Source: Granulicella aggregans (GTDB lineage Bacteria; Acidobacteriota; Terriglobia; Terriglobales; Acidobacteriaceae). Taken from it: a DNA stretch of 64,000 nucleotides. The stretch covers positions 60,785 to 124,784 of the forward strand of contig NZ_JACHIP010000008.1 in assembly GCF_014203275.1 (NCBI RefSeq), read 5' to 3'. Position numbers and translations under genes: made by a program. Positions within the stretch are counted from its first letter, which is position 1. Every line of letters begins with the position of its first letter. The notes under the pieces are model-generated. The model was not told the DNA's origin, did not search any database, and saw only the letters and a list, made by a program, of their open reading frames with translations. Of the stretch, positions 42,425 through 51,183 are shown piece after piece.

Positions 42425-43585
42425 CTACGCTTTTTTCCTTGCGGGTGCGGCGCCAGCCTCCAACATACGATAGAGGGTTGAACGGCTGATGCCGAGGCGG
42501 TCTGCGGCGCGGACTTTGTTACCGTTGCAGCGGAGAAGGACGTCAAGGACGTGGTTGTGGATGACATCGTCGAGGCGTTCCACGCGGACTTCGATCTGGG
42601 TGGAGTGCTCTTCGCGGTCGAACTCGCCCAGGGGCGGGAGGTGGGCGGCGTCGATGACTCCGTCCGGACAGTCTGGATCACCATCGGCGCTGTGGGGGCG
42701 GGCGAGTTCGACGACGCGCTCCAGTTCGCGGACGTTACCGGGCCAGTCGTGGGCCTGGAGCTGGGCGAGGGCGCGGCCATCGAATGCGGCGGTGGGGTGA
42801 CAGCCCTCGGTGGTGCATCGGCCCAGGATCGCGGAGGTAATGAGGGGGAGATCCTCGAGGCGGGAGCGGAGCGGCGGGATGAGGATCTCGACGGCGGAGA
42901 TGAGGCGGTAGAGCTTGCGGTCGAAGTGACCTGCGCCGGCGAGGGAGCGAAGATCGCGACCGGCGGAGAAGATCATGCGAGGGCGTTCGGGCCCGATGCG
43001 GGCGCTGGAGAGGCGCTGCAGGGTCTGGCGTAGCTGGACCTGCTGTGGGGCGGAGAGCTCATCCACGCCGCGAATGAAGAGCGTCCGGCCGGGGCCGGTG
43101 AAGGTGGGGAGAAGTTCGGGTTCCGTGCGGGGAGGAAGTTGAGTGGTAGTGGGTGGTGGAAGGAAAGGGATCGGCTGGAGCGTGGGGGGCGCTCCATTCG
43201 ATGCGACGATGCGAAAGCGCGGCGGCCCGCCGAAGGCGCGGAGGGTGGCGCGGACCTGGGCGGAGACGCCGGGGAGGAGTTCGAGAAGGGATGAGGCGGT
43301 ATGGGTGGAGAAGGTGCCGTCGGAGTCGGCGGAGACCCGGTGCAGGGCTAGCGCAACGGTCTCCTTACAGGTGCCAGTCTCTCCGGTGACCAGGGCGACG
43401 CGGAAGTGTGGGGAGACTCGGCGGAGCTGGGCGCGGAGAGAGCGCATGGCGAAGCTGTCGCCGGTGAGGCAGATGTAGTCCTCGAGCGCGCAGAGGCCGA
43501 GGTCTTCAAGATAGGGGCGGAGGGCGGCGGCCGGTGCACGGGCGAATGCGCGGGAGGCCCTGACGGAGTGTTCTTGTTCGCTCAT
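42425..43585 (-). CDS. Degenerate NtrC-like AAA+ protein with Fis-type DNA-binding domain
   Basis: 386 aa. The layout follows sigma54 enhancer-binding proteins: AAA+ module, then a C-terminal Fis-like helix-turn-helix (NKVRAADRLGISRSTLYRML). Key motifs are altered. Walker A is GETGTCKE with C73 where Gly is expected. Walker B reads TLFIRGVDEL, with R172-G173 in place of the catalytic Asp-Glu. I find no GAFTGA loop, but IPPLRSRLEDLPLI is normal. ATP hydrolysis and sigma54 contact are therefore doubtful; it may bind DNA as a sigma54-independent regulator. No receiver domain precedes it. Confidence 0.82.
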   Translation of the reverse strand: MSEQEHSVRASRAFARAPAAALRPYLEDLGLCALEDYICLTGDSFAMRSLRAQLRRVSPHFRVALVTGETGTCKETVALALHRVSADSDGTFSTHTASSLLELLPGVSAQVRATLRAFGGPPRFRIVASNGAPPTLQPIPFLPPPTTTQLPPRTEPELLPTFTGPGRTLFIRGVDELSAPQQVQLRQTLQRLSSARIGPERPRMIFSAGRDLRSLAGAGHFDRKLYRLISAVEILIPPLRSRLEDLPLITSAILGRCTTEGCHPTAAFDGRALAQLQAHDWPGNVRELERVVELARPHSADGDPDCPDGVIDAAHLPPLGEFDREEHSTQIEVRVERLDDVIHNHVLDVLLRCNGNKVRAADRLGISRSTLYRMLEAGAAPARKKA

Positions 43586-43644
43586 CTGCAGAGATGTAAT
43601 CGGCAGATAACTCCGCCGAGATGAGCGGGTTGGCTACAAATGGT

Positions 43645-43676
43645 AACGGCCAGCACCGCAATGGGCGCTGGCCGTT
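43645..43676. terminator. Stem-loop after the bacilliredoxin gene
   Basis: AACGGCCAGC, a 12-nt loop and GCTGGCCGTT. It lies 24 bp after the minus-strand stop; the T-run is poor, so termination is probable rather than sure. Confidence 0.55.
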
Positions 43677-43700
43677 CGAGTTGCGTTGAATCAGCTTCGG

Positions 43701-44126
43701 CTATGCGGTCGTCTTGACGCAGTAGGTGTCGAAGGCGCGGGCCAGTTCCTGCGCGATGGCCGGAGCGGTGGAGCTTTCGATGGCCGAGCGCTGCATGAGG
43801 TAGACGAGCTGGCCGTCGCGGAGAATCGCAATGGCGGGCGAGGTGGGTGGGTGTCCGCCGAAGTAGCCGCGGGCCTTCTCGGTGGCTTCGCGGTCCTGGC
43901 CGGCGAAGACCGTGACCTTGTGGTCGGGCTGGGTGCCGTTCTGCAGCGCGAGGCGGACGCCGGGACGCATCTTGCCGGCAGCGCAACCACAGATGGAGTT
44001 GACGACGAGCATCGTGGTTCCGGATTCGGCGAGGGCGGCATCCACTTCGGCGGCGGTGCGGGCTTCCTTGAGACCGGCGCGGGTGAGTTCCTCGCGCATC
44101 GGGATCAGCATCATCTCTGGGTACAT
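43701..44126 (-). CDS. BrxA/BrxB (YphP/YqiW) family bacilliredoxin
   Basis: 141 aa, the family's usual size. It starts MYPEMMLIPMREELTRAG and carries the Cys-Gly-Cys site (C46, C48) in NSICGCAAG. Bacilliredoxins remove bacillithiol from protein thiols, or act as thiol-disulfide oxidoreductases, in the cytosol. An upstream ribosome-binding region AAGGAGAAAAC supports the start. It is a single gene. Confidence 0.9.
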   Translation of the reverse strand: MYPEMMLIPMREELTRAGLKEARTAAEVDAALAESGTTMLVVNSICGCAAGKMRPGVRLALQNGTQPDHKVTVFAGQDREATEKARGYFGGHPPTSPAIAILRDGQLVYLMQRSAIESSTAPAIAQELARAFDTYCVKTTA

Positions 44127-44274
44127 GTTTTCTCCTTGGCTCTTCGTTGACCTGCTAAAGCCGGCATTACTGGCGACAACTTTGATTGTAAGGGCTGGGG
44201 CAGCGGCGCGCCAACTGGCAAACGCTGGCGCCAGCAGAGATCTGATGCGCGCAGGGCTGTTGTAGTCTCAAGCG

Positions 44275-45348
44275 GTGACGACTGAAGAGAATGTTTTGCT
44301 GGGGCCGCTGACGACGCTGGGGGTAGGTGGGCCAGCGAAATCTATGGTTCGCGTTCACAGCGAAGGCGATTTGGTGGAGGCTTTGGCATTTGCGCGGTCG
44401 CAAGGGCTTCCCGTGTTTGTGTTGGGCGGCGGGAGCAACCTGCTGGTAGGAGATGGCGGATTCGACGGCCTGGTGTTGCGGATGGAGATTGATGGCGCTC
44501 TTGAGTTTGAGGAGAAGGACGGCGCGGTCGAGGTGCGGACGGCGGCGGGAGTGGACTGGGATGCGTTTGTGCTGGCGGTCTGCGAGCGCGGGCTGAGCGG
44601 GGTGGAGTGCCTGGCGGGGATTCCCGGGCTGGTGGGCGGGACGCCGGTTCAGAACGTGGGAGCTTATGGGCAGGAGGTCGCGGAGACGATCGTGTCGGTG
44701 AGGGTGCTGGATCTGGCGACGATGGAGTTTGTTTCGCTGAGCGCGGTGGAGTGTGGGTTTGGATATCGGCGGAGCGTATTCAATTCGACGGAGCGGGGGC
44801 GGTATGTGGTGACGGCGGTGACGTTCCGGTTTCCGCTCGGACGTCGCGTGGAGTTGAAGTATGCGGAGTTGAAGCGGCGGTTTGAGGGGCAGTCTCCGAC
44901 GCCGATCGAGGTTTACGGAGTGGTGCGGGAGATTCGGCATGGGAAGGGGATGCTGCTGGTTCCCGGGGAAGACGATTGCCGGAGTGCCGGGTCGTTTTTT
45001 AAGAATCCGGTGGTGGATTTGGCGGTGTATGAAGCGATTGCTGGGGCGGTTGGGAACCCACCCAGGGCCAGAAGCGAGCCATGGGTGGGGCACTCGGTTT
45101 TGACGGTTCCGCATTGGGATGCTGGTGGAGGGAAGGTAAAGCTGGCGGCGGCCTGGCTGGTGGAGCAGGCTGGGTTTCACAAGGGATTTGTGATGGGTCG
45201 GGCGGGGATTTCGTCGAGGCATTCGCTGGCGGTGGTGAATCGCGGCGATGCGACTGCGGGGGAGATTGTGGCGCTCAGGGATGAGATTGTGCGGAGGGTG
45301 AAGGAGAGGTTTGGGGTGCGGCTGGAGCAGGAGCCGGTGATGGTGTGA
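44275..45348 (+). CDS. murB: UDP-N-acetylenolpyruvoylglucosamine reductase carrying a palindromic-repeat insertion
   Basis: 357 aa from GTG 44275 (weak Shine-Dalgarno). FAD-binding motifs LGGGSNLLVGDGG and GIPGLVGGTPVQNVGAYG, the type I motif FGYRRSVFN, and the catalytic S240 in GSFFKNPVV identify MurB, which reduces the enolpyruvyl group to lactyl in peptidoglycan synthesis. Residues about 261-275 (NPPRARSEPWVGHS) are encoded by a complete family B palindrome inserted in frame, between FFKNPVV and KLAAAWLVEQAGF. The gene stays open and all catalytic parts are present, so the enzyme presumably tolerates the insertion. Confidence 0.95.
   Translation: MTTEENVLLGPLTTLGVGGPAKSMVRVHSEGDLVEALAFARSQGLPVFVLGGGSNLLVGDGGFDGLVLRMEIDGALEFEEKDGAVEVRTAAGVDWDAFVLAVCERGLSGVECLAGIPGLVGGTPVQNVGAYGQEVAETIVSVRVLDLATMEFVSLSAVECGFGYRRSVFNSTERGRYVVTAVTFRFPLGRRVELKYAELKRRFEGQSPTPIEVYGVVREIRHGKGMLLVPGEDDCRSAGSFFKNPVVDLAVYEAIAGAVGNPPRARSEPWVGHSVLTVPHWDAGGGKVKLAAAWLVEQAGFHKGFVMGRAGISSRHSLAVVNRGDATAGEIVALRDEIVRRVKERFGVRLEQEPVMV
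45055..45099. repeat. Family B palindrome inside the murB coding sequence
   Basis: AACCCACCCAGGGC, loop CAGAAGC and GAGCCATGGGTGGGGCACTCGG match the intergenic copies (compare 9131-9178). It sits in frame and adds about 15 codons. See murB. Confidence 0.85.
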
Positions 45349-45687
45349 CCCTTTACCCATAAACCGGCATGGCTCGGTTTCCCATGTGGCGATCAAGGGC
45401 ACCTGCCTATGGAAGGCTGTGGAAAAATCCGAGAAAAAAGCAATCGGACTTTCGAGGTAAAGTACTGATTCTGAATGGTTTGCCCGGTTTAGATGGAACT
45501 AAGTTCCTCAAAATAAAGGGTTTGAGTGTCAAAGTCCTGCAAACAAAGGGCTTAGCCGCGATTCTTAGAGTGAATGGAAAAGCAGGGGTGAATGGTTGGC
45601 CTTTCCTCCACTCTGATTTAAGGATAGCAGGTTGCACACATCCTTTGGGCACTTGATATCCCTTTTAGAATGAAGCGGTTGCGGACT
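45349..45687. other. AT-richer intergenic region after murB
   Basis: 339 bp at the meeting of murB and modC. It is less GC-rich than its surroundings and contains repeated CAAANAAAGGGYTTAG-like words (near 45510-45560). A 95-codon frame at 45369-45656 has no ribosome-binding site or recognisable protein. No terminator with a T-run is obvious. Confidence 0.5.
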
Positions 45688-46440
45688 TTAGGGGCTTGAC
45701 AAGGATGGACGGTCGCTGAGTTGGCTAAGCAGTCGGGCGCGTTCTTCGGCTAAAACTTCTACCGCGACGCCTTGCTGGACGATGCGGCCTTCGTGGAGCT
45801 TGATGACTTCGGCGTTGAGGTGGAAGGCCTCGGCGATGTCGTGGGTGACGGAGAGGACGGCGGTCTTCGAGACGGCCAGCCACGCTTTCAGGTCGGTGAG
45901 GAGAGCGTCGCGGAGCGGGGCGTCTAGGCCGGTGAAGGGTTCGTCAAGGAGCAGGGGTCGACCATTCGCGGCGATGGCGGCGCGGGCTACGGAGACTCTT
46001 TGTTGCTCGCCACCGGAGAGATTTGCGGGTTTGCTGTCCGCGAATTTTGTGAGATGAAAGCGTTCGAGGGCGAGGTCCAGGGCTTGCCCGGAGTCAGCGT
46101 TTCTTATCTCGGTCGCATACTGCAGGTTTTCGCGGACGGTCATGTGGGGGAAGAGTGCGGGGCGTTGGGCGGCCCAGCGGACGTTGCGCCTGTGCGGTGG
46201 GAGGTTGATTCGGGCGGCGGTGTCGGCGACGGTTTGGGTGCTGTTGGCGGTGCGAAGGACGATCTTGGCATGTTGCGGTTTAGCGAGGCCGGCGATGGCG
46301 CGGAGGATGGTGCTCTTGCCACTGCCTGAGGGGCCGAAGAGAACGGTCCAAGAGTGGGTGAGTTCGAAGGCGACGTCGATGTCGAGGTTGCCGAGGCGGT
46401 GGCGGATCTCGCAGGAGAGGTGGGGGATTGGTTCAGGCAA
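45688..46440 (-). CDS. modC: Molybdate ABC transporter ATPase
   Basis: 250 aa from TTG 46440, whose TTGCCTGA overlaps the modB stop, so translation is probably coupled; a longer frame to 46512 would overlap modB by 80 nt. Walker A is GPSGSGKST, the signature LSGGEQQRVSVARA and Walker B LLLDEPFTGLD, with an H-loop SVTHD. The protein stops soon after the nucleotide-binding domain, lacking the long molybdate-binding C-terminal domain of E. coli ModC. It powers molybdate uptake with ModB and ModA. Confidence 0.9.
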   Translation of the reverse strand: MPEPIPHLSCEIRHRLGNLDIDVAFELTHSWTVLFGPSGSGKSTILRAIAGLAKPQHAKIVLRTANSTQTVADTAARINLPPHRRNVRWAAQRPALFPHMTVRENLQYATEIRNADSGQALDLALERFHLTKFADSKPANLSGGEQQRVSVARAAIAANGRPLLLDEPFTGLDAPLRDALLTDLKAWLAVSKTAVLSVTHDIAEAFHLNAEVIKLHEGRIVQQGVAVEVLAEERARLLSQLSDRPSLSSP

Positions 46441-47116
46441 GGCCGTCTCGCAAAGCGTTGCTGCGACGAGTCGCCGGAAGAAGATAGATGACCAGAAGTG
46501 CCGCGAGGGCAAAGCCGAGAAGGAGCATTGCAGTGTGATTGGCGGCGGTGTAGTCGAAGTCCTGGACTTGATCGTAGAGAGCGATGGAGAGGGTGCGGGT
46601 TGCGCCGGGGATGTTGCCGCCGAGCATGAGGACGACGCCGAACTCGCCGACGGTGTGGGTGAAGGTAAGGACGGCGGCGGTGAGCAGCGACGGCTTCGTT
46701 AGGGGAAGGACGATGGAGCGGAAGGTGCGCGAGGGAGATGCGCCGAGGAGGGTAGAAGCTTCGATGAGAGCGGGGTCGACGGCTGCGAATCCGGCGACGA
46801 GAGGCTGGACTGCGAAGGGAAGGCTGTAGAGGACCGATCCGATGAGGAGTCCGGAGAAGCTGAAGGCCAGTGGATGGCCGAGGAGATGGGTGATGAGACG
46901 ACCGGGAGCAGTGAGCGGGCCGAGGGCGACGAGGAGATAGAAGCCGAGGACGGTCGGGGGAAGGACTAGCGGGAGGGCGACGATCGCTTGCGTCAAGGCG
47001 CGAAGGAGGCCATTGCCTGAGGCGATCCACCAGGCGAAGGGGATCGCGATGAGGAGCAGGATTGCGGTCGTGGAGAGCGCTAGCCGCAGCGTCAAGAGGA
47101 GGGCAGGGATGTCCAT
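46433..47116 (-). CDS. modB: Molybdate ABC transporter permease
   Basis: 227 aa with about five to six membrane helices and the permease EAA-type loop (EASTLLGASPSRTFRSIVLPLTKP). LPLVLPPTVLGFYLLVALG is a ModB hallmark. It lies between modA and modC; the gap to modA is about 140 bp and contains a family B palindrome and a heptamer tandem repeat. Confidence 0.93.
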   Translation of the reverse strand: MDIPALLLTLRLALSTTAILLLIAIPFAWWIASGNGLLRALTQAIVALPLVLPPTVLGFYLLVALGPLTAPGRLITHLLGHPLAFSFSGLLIGSVLYSLPFAVQPLVAGFAAVDPALIEASTLLGASPSRTFRSIVLPLTKPSLLTAAVLTFTHTVGEFGVVLMLGGNIPGATRTLSIALYDQVQDFDYTAANHTAMLLLGFALAALLVIYLLPATRRSNALRDGLA

Positions 47117-47143
47117 GCTGAGGGTAAGTCTAAATGCGAGGGA

Positions 47144-47169
47144 GTAGGAAGTAGGAAGTAGGAAGTAGG
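47144..47169. repeat. Heptamer tandem repeat (GTAGGAA x3.7)
   Basis: Three perfect GTAGGAA units and a partial fourth, 28 bp upstream of the modB start on the opposite strand reading. Such arrays can change copy number by slippage. Confidence 0.8.
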
Positions 47170-47192
47170 TCGTTGTCGATCGGACATGTCAC

Positions 47193-47233
47193 GTCCCACC
47201 CATCGCGATAGTGCTGCGATGGATGGGCACCCG
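47193..47233. repeat. Dispersed palindrome, family B
   Basis: GTCCCACCCATCGCG and TGCGATGGATGGGCACCCG arms around ATAGTGC, between modA and modB. Confidence 0.7.
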
Positions 47234-47258
47234 ATCATTCCCGACTGTGCGACCGCTC

Positions 47259-48050
47259 TTAGCGGACGGGGTCTAGACCTAATTTGGGGAGTTCGGCTTG
47301 GATTTCGGTGGTCAAGAGCCAGTCCAGGAAGGCGTGGGCTTCGGTTCGGCGGTCGGACTTGGCGATGATGACGGCGCACTGGCGGATGGCGGGGTAGACA
47401 TCAGGGACGAGGACGTAGGTGCCTTGTTCTTTGAAGGTCGTCGACATGGCGGTGGTGAGAGAGATCAGGCCGAGTTGGGCGTTGCCGGACTGCACGAACT
47501 GGCTGGCCTGGGCGACGTTCTCCGCGACGACTAGTTTGGGCTTGAGCTGGTCGTAGAGCTTCAGCTTGGTCAGGGCGGCGACGGCGGCTCGGCCGTAGGG
47601 GGCGCGGAGTTCGTCGGCGATGGCGATCTTCTGGACGCGCGGGTCGGAGAGAGCTTCGAGGTGCAACGGCTGGAGGGGGCTGTCCTTGCGTGCCCAGAGG
47701 ACGAGCGCACCCTTGGCGTAGGGGATGGCGTCTTTCGAGTCGGCGAGGTTCGCGGCGACTATTTTTTCTGGGAAGACGTAGTCCGCGCCGAGGAAGAGGT
47801 CAAATGGAGCGCCATTGAGGATCTGAGTGGCAAGAGTGCCTGATGAGCCGTAGCTGACCATAAGCTTCACGCCGGTCTTGGCTTCGTAGCGTTGGGCGAT
47901 CGGAGGTAGCGCGGACTGGAGGTCGGCTGCGGCGGCTACGCGGATCTCCTTCGCAGCCTGGGCGTGTGCTTGAAAGCTGGCGGCGCCAAGCAGCAGGGCA
48001 ACAAAGTTAATAACGAATTGAGCGACTGATTTGCGTCGGAATTGGCCCAA
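47259..48050 (-). CDS. modA: Molybdate-binding periplasmic protein
   Basis: 263 aa if translation begins at TTG 48050, which gives a normal signal peptide (FRRKS, then FVINFVALLLGAAS, ending QAHAQ). An ATG at 48113 in the same frame would add 21 residues and overlap the divergent thrC start, so I prefer the shorter form; neither has a good ribosome-binding site. Mature motifs EIRVAAAADLQSALPPIA, VSYGSSGTLATQI and GAPFDLFLGAD are those of ModA, which binds molybdate or tungstate. Confidence 0.9.
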   Translation of the reverse strand: MGQFRRKSVAQFVINFVALLLGAASFQAHAQAAKEIRVAAAADLQSALPPIAQRYEAKTGVKLMVSYGSSGTLATQILNGAPFDLFLGADYVFPEKIVAANLADSKDAIPYAKGALVLWARKDSPLQPLHLEALSDPRVQKIAIADELRAPYGRAAVAALTKLKLYDQLKPKLVVAENVAQASQFVQSGNAQLGLISLTTAMSTTFKEQGTYVLVPDVYPAIRQCAVIIAKSDRRTEAHAFLDWLLTTEIQAELPKLGLDPVR

Positions 48051-48106
48051 TTGTTGCAGGGAGTGGGTTGGTCGCTTCCGTTGATTGCAATAGACTAGAG
48101 GGGACA

Positions 48107-49513
48107 ATGACATTCGATACACACAGTCTACGATGCACGGGGTGCGGGTACGAGATACCTGGCCGTGAGGTTGCGAGCGATTTCCGTTGCACCAACTGCA
48201 GAAGTTTGTACGAGGTGGTTTATCCCTGGAGCGCTGTGCCTTCGGCTAGCTCTGGCGGGACGGCGATGCCTCCTAACCCGAATGCGCTGCGCTGGCTTTG
48301 GCAGGAGCGGCGGACGTCGACGCTTTCGATTGACCAGAGCGGAGTATGGCGGTTTCGCGATCTTTTCCCGATCGTGAAGGACTTCGAGCGCGTGGTGACA
48401 TTGCGCGAGGGAAATACGCCGCTTTATGAGATGCCGAAGTGCGGCGCGATTGCTGGTGTCGACTGGCTGCTGGCGAAGCACCAGGGGATGAATCCTACGG
48501 GGTCGTTCAAGGACACGGGGATGACGGCGGCGATCTCGGTGGCGGCGGAGCGTGGGTTTGAGTGGGTCGCTTGCGCTTCGACCGGCAATACCTCGGCGGC
48601 GATGGCGGCTTATGCCGCAAGGGCTGGGCTGCGGAGCATCGTTTTTATTCCCGAGGGCAAGATTGCGTGGGGCAAGCTTTCGCAGTCGATGGACTATGGC
48701 GCGCTTACGATCCAGTTGAAGACGGACTTCGACGGCTGCGTGAAGATCCTGACTGAGCTGGTGAAGAAGTTTCCGATCTATTTGCTGAACTCGGTGAATC
48801 CGTACCGGCTGGAGGGGCAGAAGACTCCGGCGTTCGAGATGGTGGAGCAGCTTGAGTGGCAGGTTCCGGAGCATGTGATTGTGCCGGGCGGGAATCTGGC
48901 GAACGGCGCTGCTTTGGGTAAGGGATTTGCGGAGATGAAGCAGTTGGGGCTGATCTCTCGTGTGCCGAAGATCAGCGTGGTACAGGCGCAGGGTGCGAAC
49001 CCACTGTATCGCGCGATGCAGGCGAACGGCGGCGACACTCTGGAGCCGGTGGTGGCGGAGACGCGGGCGTCGGCGATCCGGATCGGTAACCCGGCTTCGT
49101 GGAAGAAGACGGTTGAGGTGCTGCGGGCTACCGGCGGATGGGTAGAGCAGGCGACCGAGCAGGAGATCGCTCTGGCGAAGGCGCAGATCGGCGCTGAGGG
49201 GATTGGCTGCGAGCCGGCTTCGGCGGTGACGCTAGCGGGATTGAAGAAGCTGGTGGCGCAGGGCAAGATTACGCGCGAGGAGCGGGTCGTGATCGTGCTG
49301 ACTGGGCACACGCTGAAGGACTCGGAGTACACCATCAAGTATCACCGTGGCGAGTTGCTGACGGCCGAGGAGACGGCCGGGGCGACGGCGGCGGAGCGCG
49401 AAGAACATGCTGGGCTGAGGAAGCCGCCGGTGGTGCTCGAAGCGGATATGGACGTGGTGCTGCGGGAGCTTGAAGCGCAGATGGCGTCGTCGCGCGTGGC
49501 AGAGACGGTATGA
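48107..49513 (+). CDS. thrC: Threonine synthase
   Basis: 468 aa from ATG 48107 with GAGGGGAC upstream. A small zinc-ribbon-like N-terminus (CTGCGYE...CTNC) precedes the PLP domain, whose Lys is K135 in GSFKDTGMT. ACASTGNTSAAMAAYAARAG and VPGGNLANGAALGKGF are typical. It converts O-phosphohomoserine to threonine. The end overlaps thrB by 4 nt (ATGA), so the two are an operon and probably translationally coupled. Confidence 0.95.
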   Translation: MTFDTHSLRCTGCGYEIPGREVASDFRCTNCRSLYEVVYPWSAVPSASSGGTAMPPNPNALRWLWQERRTSTLSIDQSGVWRFRDLFPIVKDFERVVTLREGNTPLYEMPKCGAIAGVDWLLAKHQGMNPTGSFKDTGMTAAISVAAERGFEWVACASTGNTSAAMAAYAARAGLRSIVFIPEGKIAWGKLSQSMDYGALTIQLKTDFDGCVKILTELVKKFPIYLLNSVNPYRLEGQKTPAFEMVEQLEWQVPEHVIVPGGNLANGAALGKGFAEMKQLGLISRVPKISVVQAQGANPLYRAMQANGGDTLEPVVAETRASAIRIGNPASWKKTVEVLRATGGWVEQATEQEIALAKAQIGAEGIGCEPASAVTLAGLKKLVAQGKITREERVVIVLTGHTLKDSEYTIKYHRGELLTAEETAGATAAEREEHAGLRKPPVVLEADMDVVLRELEAQMASSRVAETV

Positions 49514-50451
49514 CCGAGGCGGTTTTGACGGCTTCGGGAAGGCCGGGATCAATCTATTTAAAGCTGCCAGCGACTTCGGCGAACCTTGGGCCGGGGTTCG
49601 ATGCCCTAGGGCTGGCGATGTCGTTTTACCTGTCGATCGACGCCGTGGTGTCGCCGGATGGGCTGTTTGCCATTGAGGCGACAGGGCGGGATGCTGAGCT
49701 CTGCGGGCGGTTGGATGGCAACCTGATTCTCGACACGTACAGGGATGTGGTTCGGAACGCGGGTGGAGAGCCGCTTGCGCTTCATCTGCTATTGCACAAC
49801 GAGATTCCGCTAGGGATGGGTTGCGGGTCAAGTGCAGCTGCATTACTAACTGGTGTGCTTTTGGCTAACCATTTTGGCGGGCTTGGTATGACGGGTTACC
49901 AGGCAATGGAAGAGGCGTGTCGGCGTGAGGGTCATCCAGACAACGTAGCTGCCTGCTGGCTGGGCGGAATGACGACATCGGCACCGAAAATTCCTGGAAA
50001 TGGCAGCGAGTTTGTCGCTGCGAGCTTTGCCGCGTCGAAGGAGTGGGGGCTGATGCTGGCAATTCCGAGTGCCGGGCTGGCGACAACCAAGGCGCGGGCG
50101 CTGCTGCCGGAGAGTTACAGCAAGGCGGATGCTGTTTTGAATGTGCAACATGCGGCGCTGATCGTGGCGGCGTTCGCGCTTGGGAGAGGCGATTTGCTGC
50201 GGACGGCTATGGCGGACCGGATGCATCAGCCGTACCGGATGGAGGCCTGTCCTCTGCTTCCGTTGCTGCTTCCGCTGGCTGGTGAGCCGGGGGTGCTCGG
50301 AGTTTCGCTAAGTGGTGCCGGGCCGTCGGTTCTGGTGATTCACGAGCGCGCCGTGGGGTCGGAGGTTCGGTCGGCGATCGCCCGCGCGGCGGGGCAAGTC
50401 GAGTTGATTGAGGCGAATACCACGCAAGGTACCATCATTTCGGTTACGTAA
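49510..50451 (+). CDS. thrB: Homoserine kinase (GHMP family)
   Basis: 313 aa. GHMP kinase motifs are PATSANLGPGFDALGLA, the ATP loop PLGMGCGSSAAA, and the C-terminal GVSLSGAGPSVLV. It makes O-phosphohomoserine, the substrate of the upstream-encoded ThrC. It overlaps thrC by 4 nt and is followed by a terminator at 50524. Confidence 0.95.
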   Translation: MTEAVLTASGRPGSIYLKLPATSANLGPGFDALGLAMSFYLSIDAVVSPDGLFAIEATGRDAELCGRLDGNLILDTYRDVVRNAGGEPLALHLLLHNEIPLGMGCGSSAAALLTGVLLANHFGGLGMTGYQAMEEACRREGHPDNVAACWLGGMTTSAPKIPGNGSEFVAASFAASKEWGLMLAIPSAGLATTKARALLPESYSKADAVLNVQHAALIVAAFALGRGDLLRTAMADRMHQPYRMEACPLLPLLLPLAGEPGVLGVSLSGAGPSVLVIHERAVGSEVRSAIARAAGQVELIEANTTQGTIISVT

Positions 50452-50523
50452 GTGACGTGTACATGAAGGGCCGATTATCGTAATGTCATCAACGTAGGAA
50501 GTTCTGGGGAGGGCTCCTGCGCC

Positions 50524-50573
50524 GCCCGTTGACCTCTGGTGATTTATCTCAGAGGTCCGGGCGTTCTCCTTTT
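50524..50573 (+). terminator. Terminator of the thrCB operon
   Basis: GCCCG-TT-GACCTCTG, an 11-nt loop, CAGAGGTC-C-GGGC, then GTTCTCCTTTT. The long stem and T-rich tail 70 bp after thrB fit an intrinsic terminator. The region 50574-50775 shows no gene and presumably holds the trxA promoter. Confidence 0.75.
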
Positions 50574-50775
50574 AACGAAGAAGTTTTGGACAGGTGAGGT
50601 TGTGAGGTGGGAGGGCAGCCAGGTTCCGGTACCAATGGCGGTTCGCGTGTTCCTCCTTTGTGGGACGGCGATTTTTACGCGGTCCGCAACGTTTTGTGGT
50701 TTTGTACATCTAGTATTAGAGATGCTTACGTTGCGCCGATGAAAGATACAGGCCAGCGCAGCGGGAGGAGTTGGA

Positions 50776-51108
50776 ATGGCAGGTCAGTTCGTCACCGAAG
50801 TAAACGATTCATCGTTTGAAAAAGAGGTTCTTCAGTCTTCTCAGCCTGTAATGGTCGATTTCTGGGCAGCGTGGTGCGGTCCTTGTCGCGCGCTTGCGCC
50901 GGTTGTGGATGAGGTTGCAACTCAGTACAACGGCCAAATCAAGGTGATGAAGATGGACGTCGATAGCAATACATCGACTCCGATGCGGTATGGAATCCGC
51001 GGCATTCCCGCTTTGCTCATCTTCAAAGATGGCAAGGTTGCGGATCAGATCGTTGGATTTGTACCGAAGGATACGATCGACAAGTCGATCATCAAGGTTC
51101 TCGCGTAA
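50776..51108 (+). CDS. trxA: Thioredoxin
   Basis: 110 aa with the GGGAGGAGTTGGA ribosome-binding region. The active site WCGPC (C34, C37), the cis-Pro loop GIRGIPALLIF and the usual length identify thioredoxin 1, the cytosolic disulfide reductase that could also reduce the NrdA tail cysteines. It has its own terminator. Confidence 0.97.
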   Translation: MAGQFVTEVNDSSFEKEVLQSSQPVMVDFWAAWCGPCRALAPVVDEVATQYNGQIKVMKMDVDSNTSTPMRYGIRGIPALLIFKDGKVADQIVGFVPKDTIDKSIIKVLA

Positions 51109-51135
51109 GTTTTTGCGAGGTTGTTTGCGGATAGG

Positions 51136-51168
51136 AAAGGCCCGGCGAGGGGATCGTCGGGCCTTTTC
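51136..51168 (+). terminator. Terminator of trxA
   Basis: AAAGGCCCGGCGA and TCGTCGGGCCTTTT, a GC-rich stem followed by a T-run 28 bp after the stop. Confidence 0.88.
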
Positions 51169-51183
51169 GTTTGTGGCGTCACT

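Noticed and set aside
40980..42473. 497-codon plus-strand frame
   Set aside because: It is antisense to the DUF885 gene and runs through a repeat; composition only.
45369..45656. 95-codon plus-strand frame after murB
   Set aside because: No ribosome-binding site, no motif, and it seems to consist of repeated words in AT-richer DNA.
50480..50573. Possible 6S-like or other small RNA after thrB
   Set aside because: A long stem is present, but I cannot recognise the 6S bubble or another family; explained well enough as a terminator.
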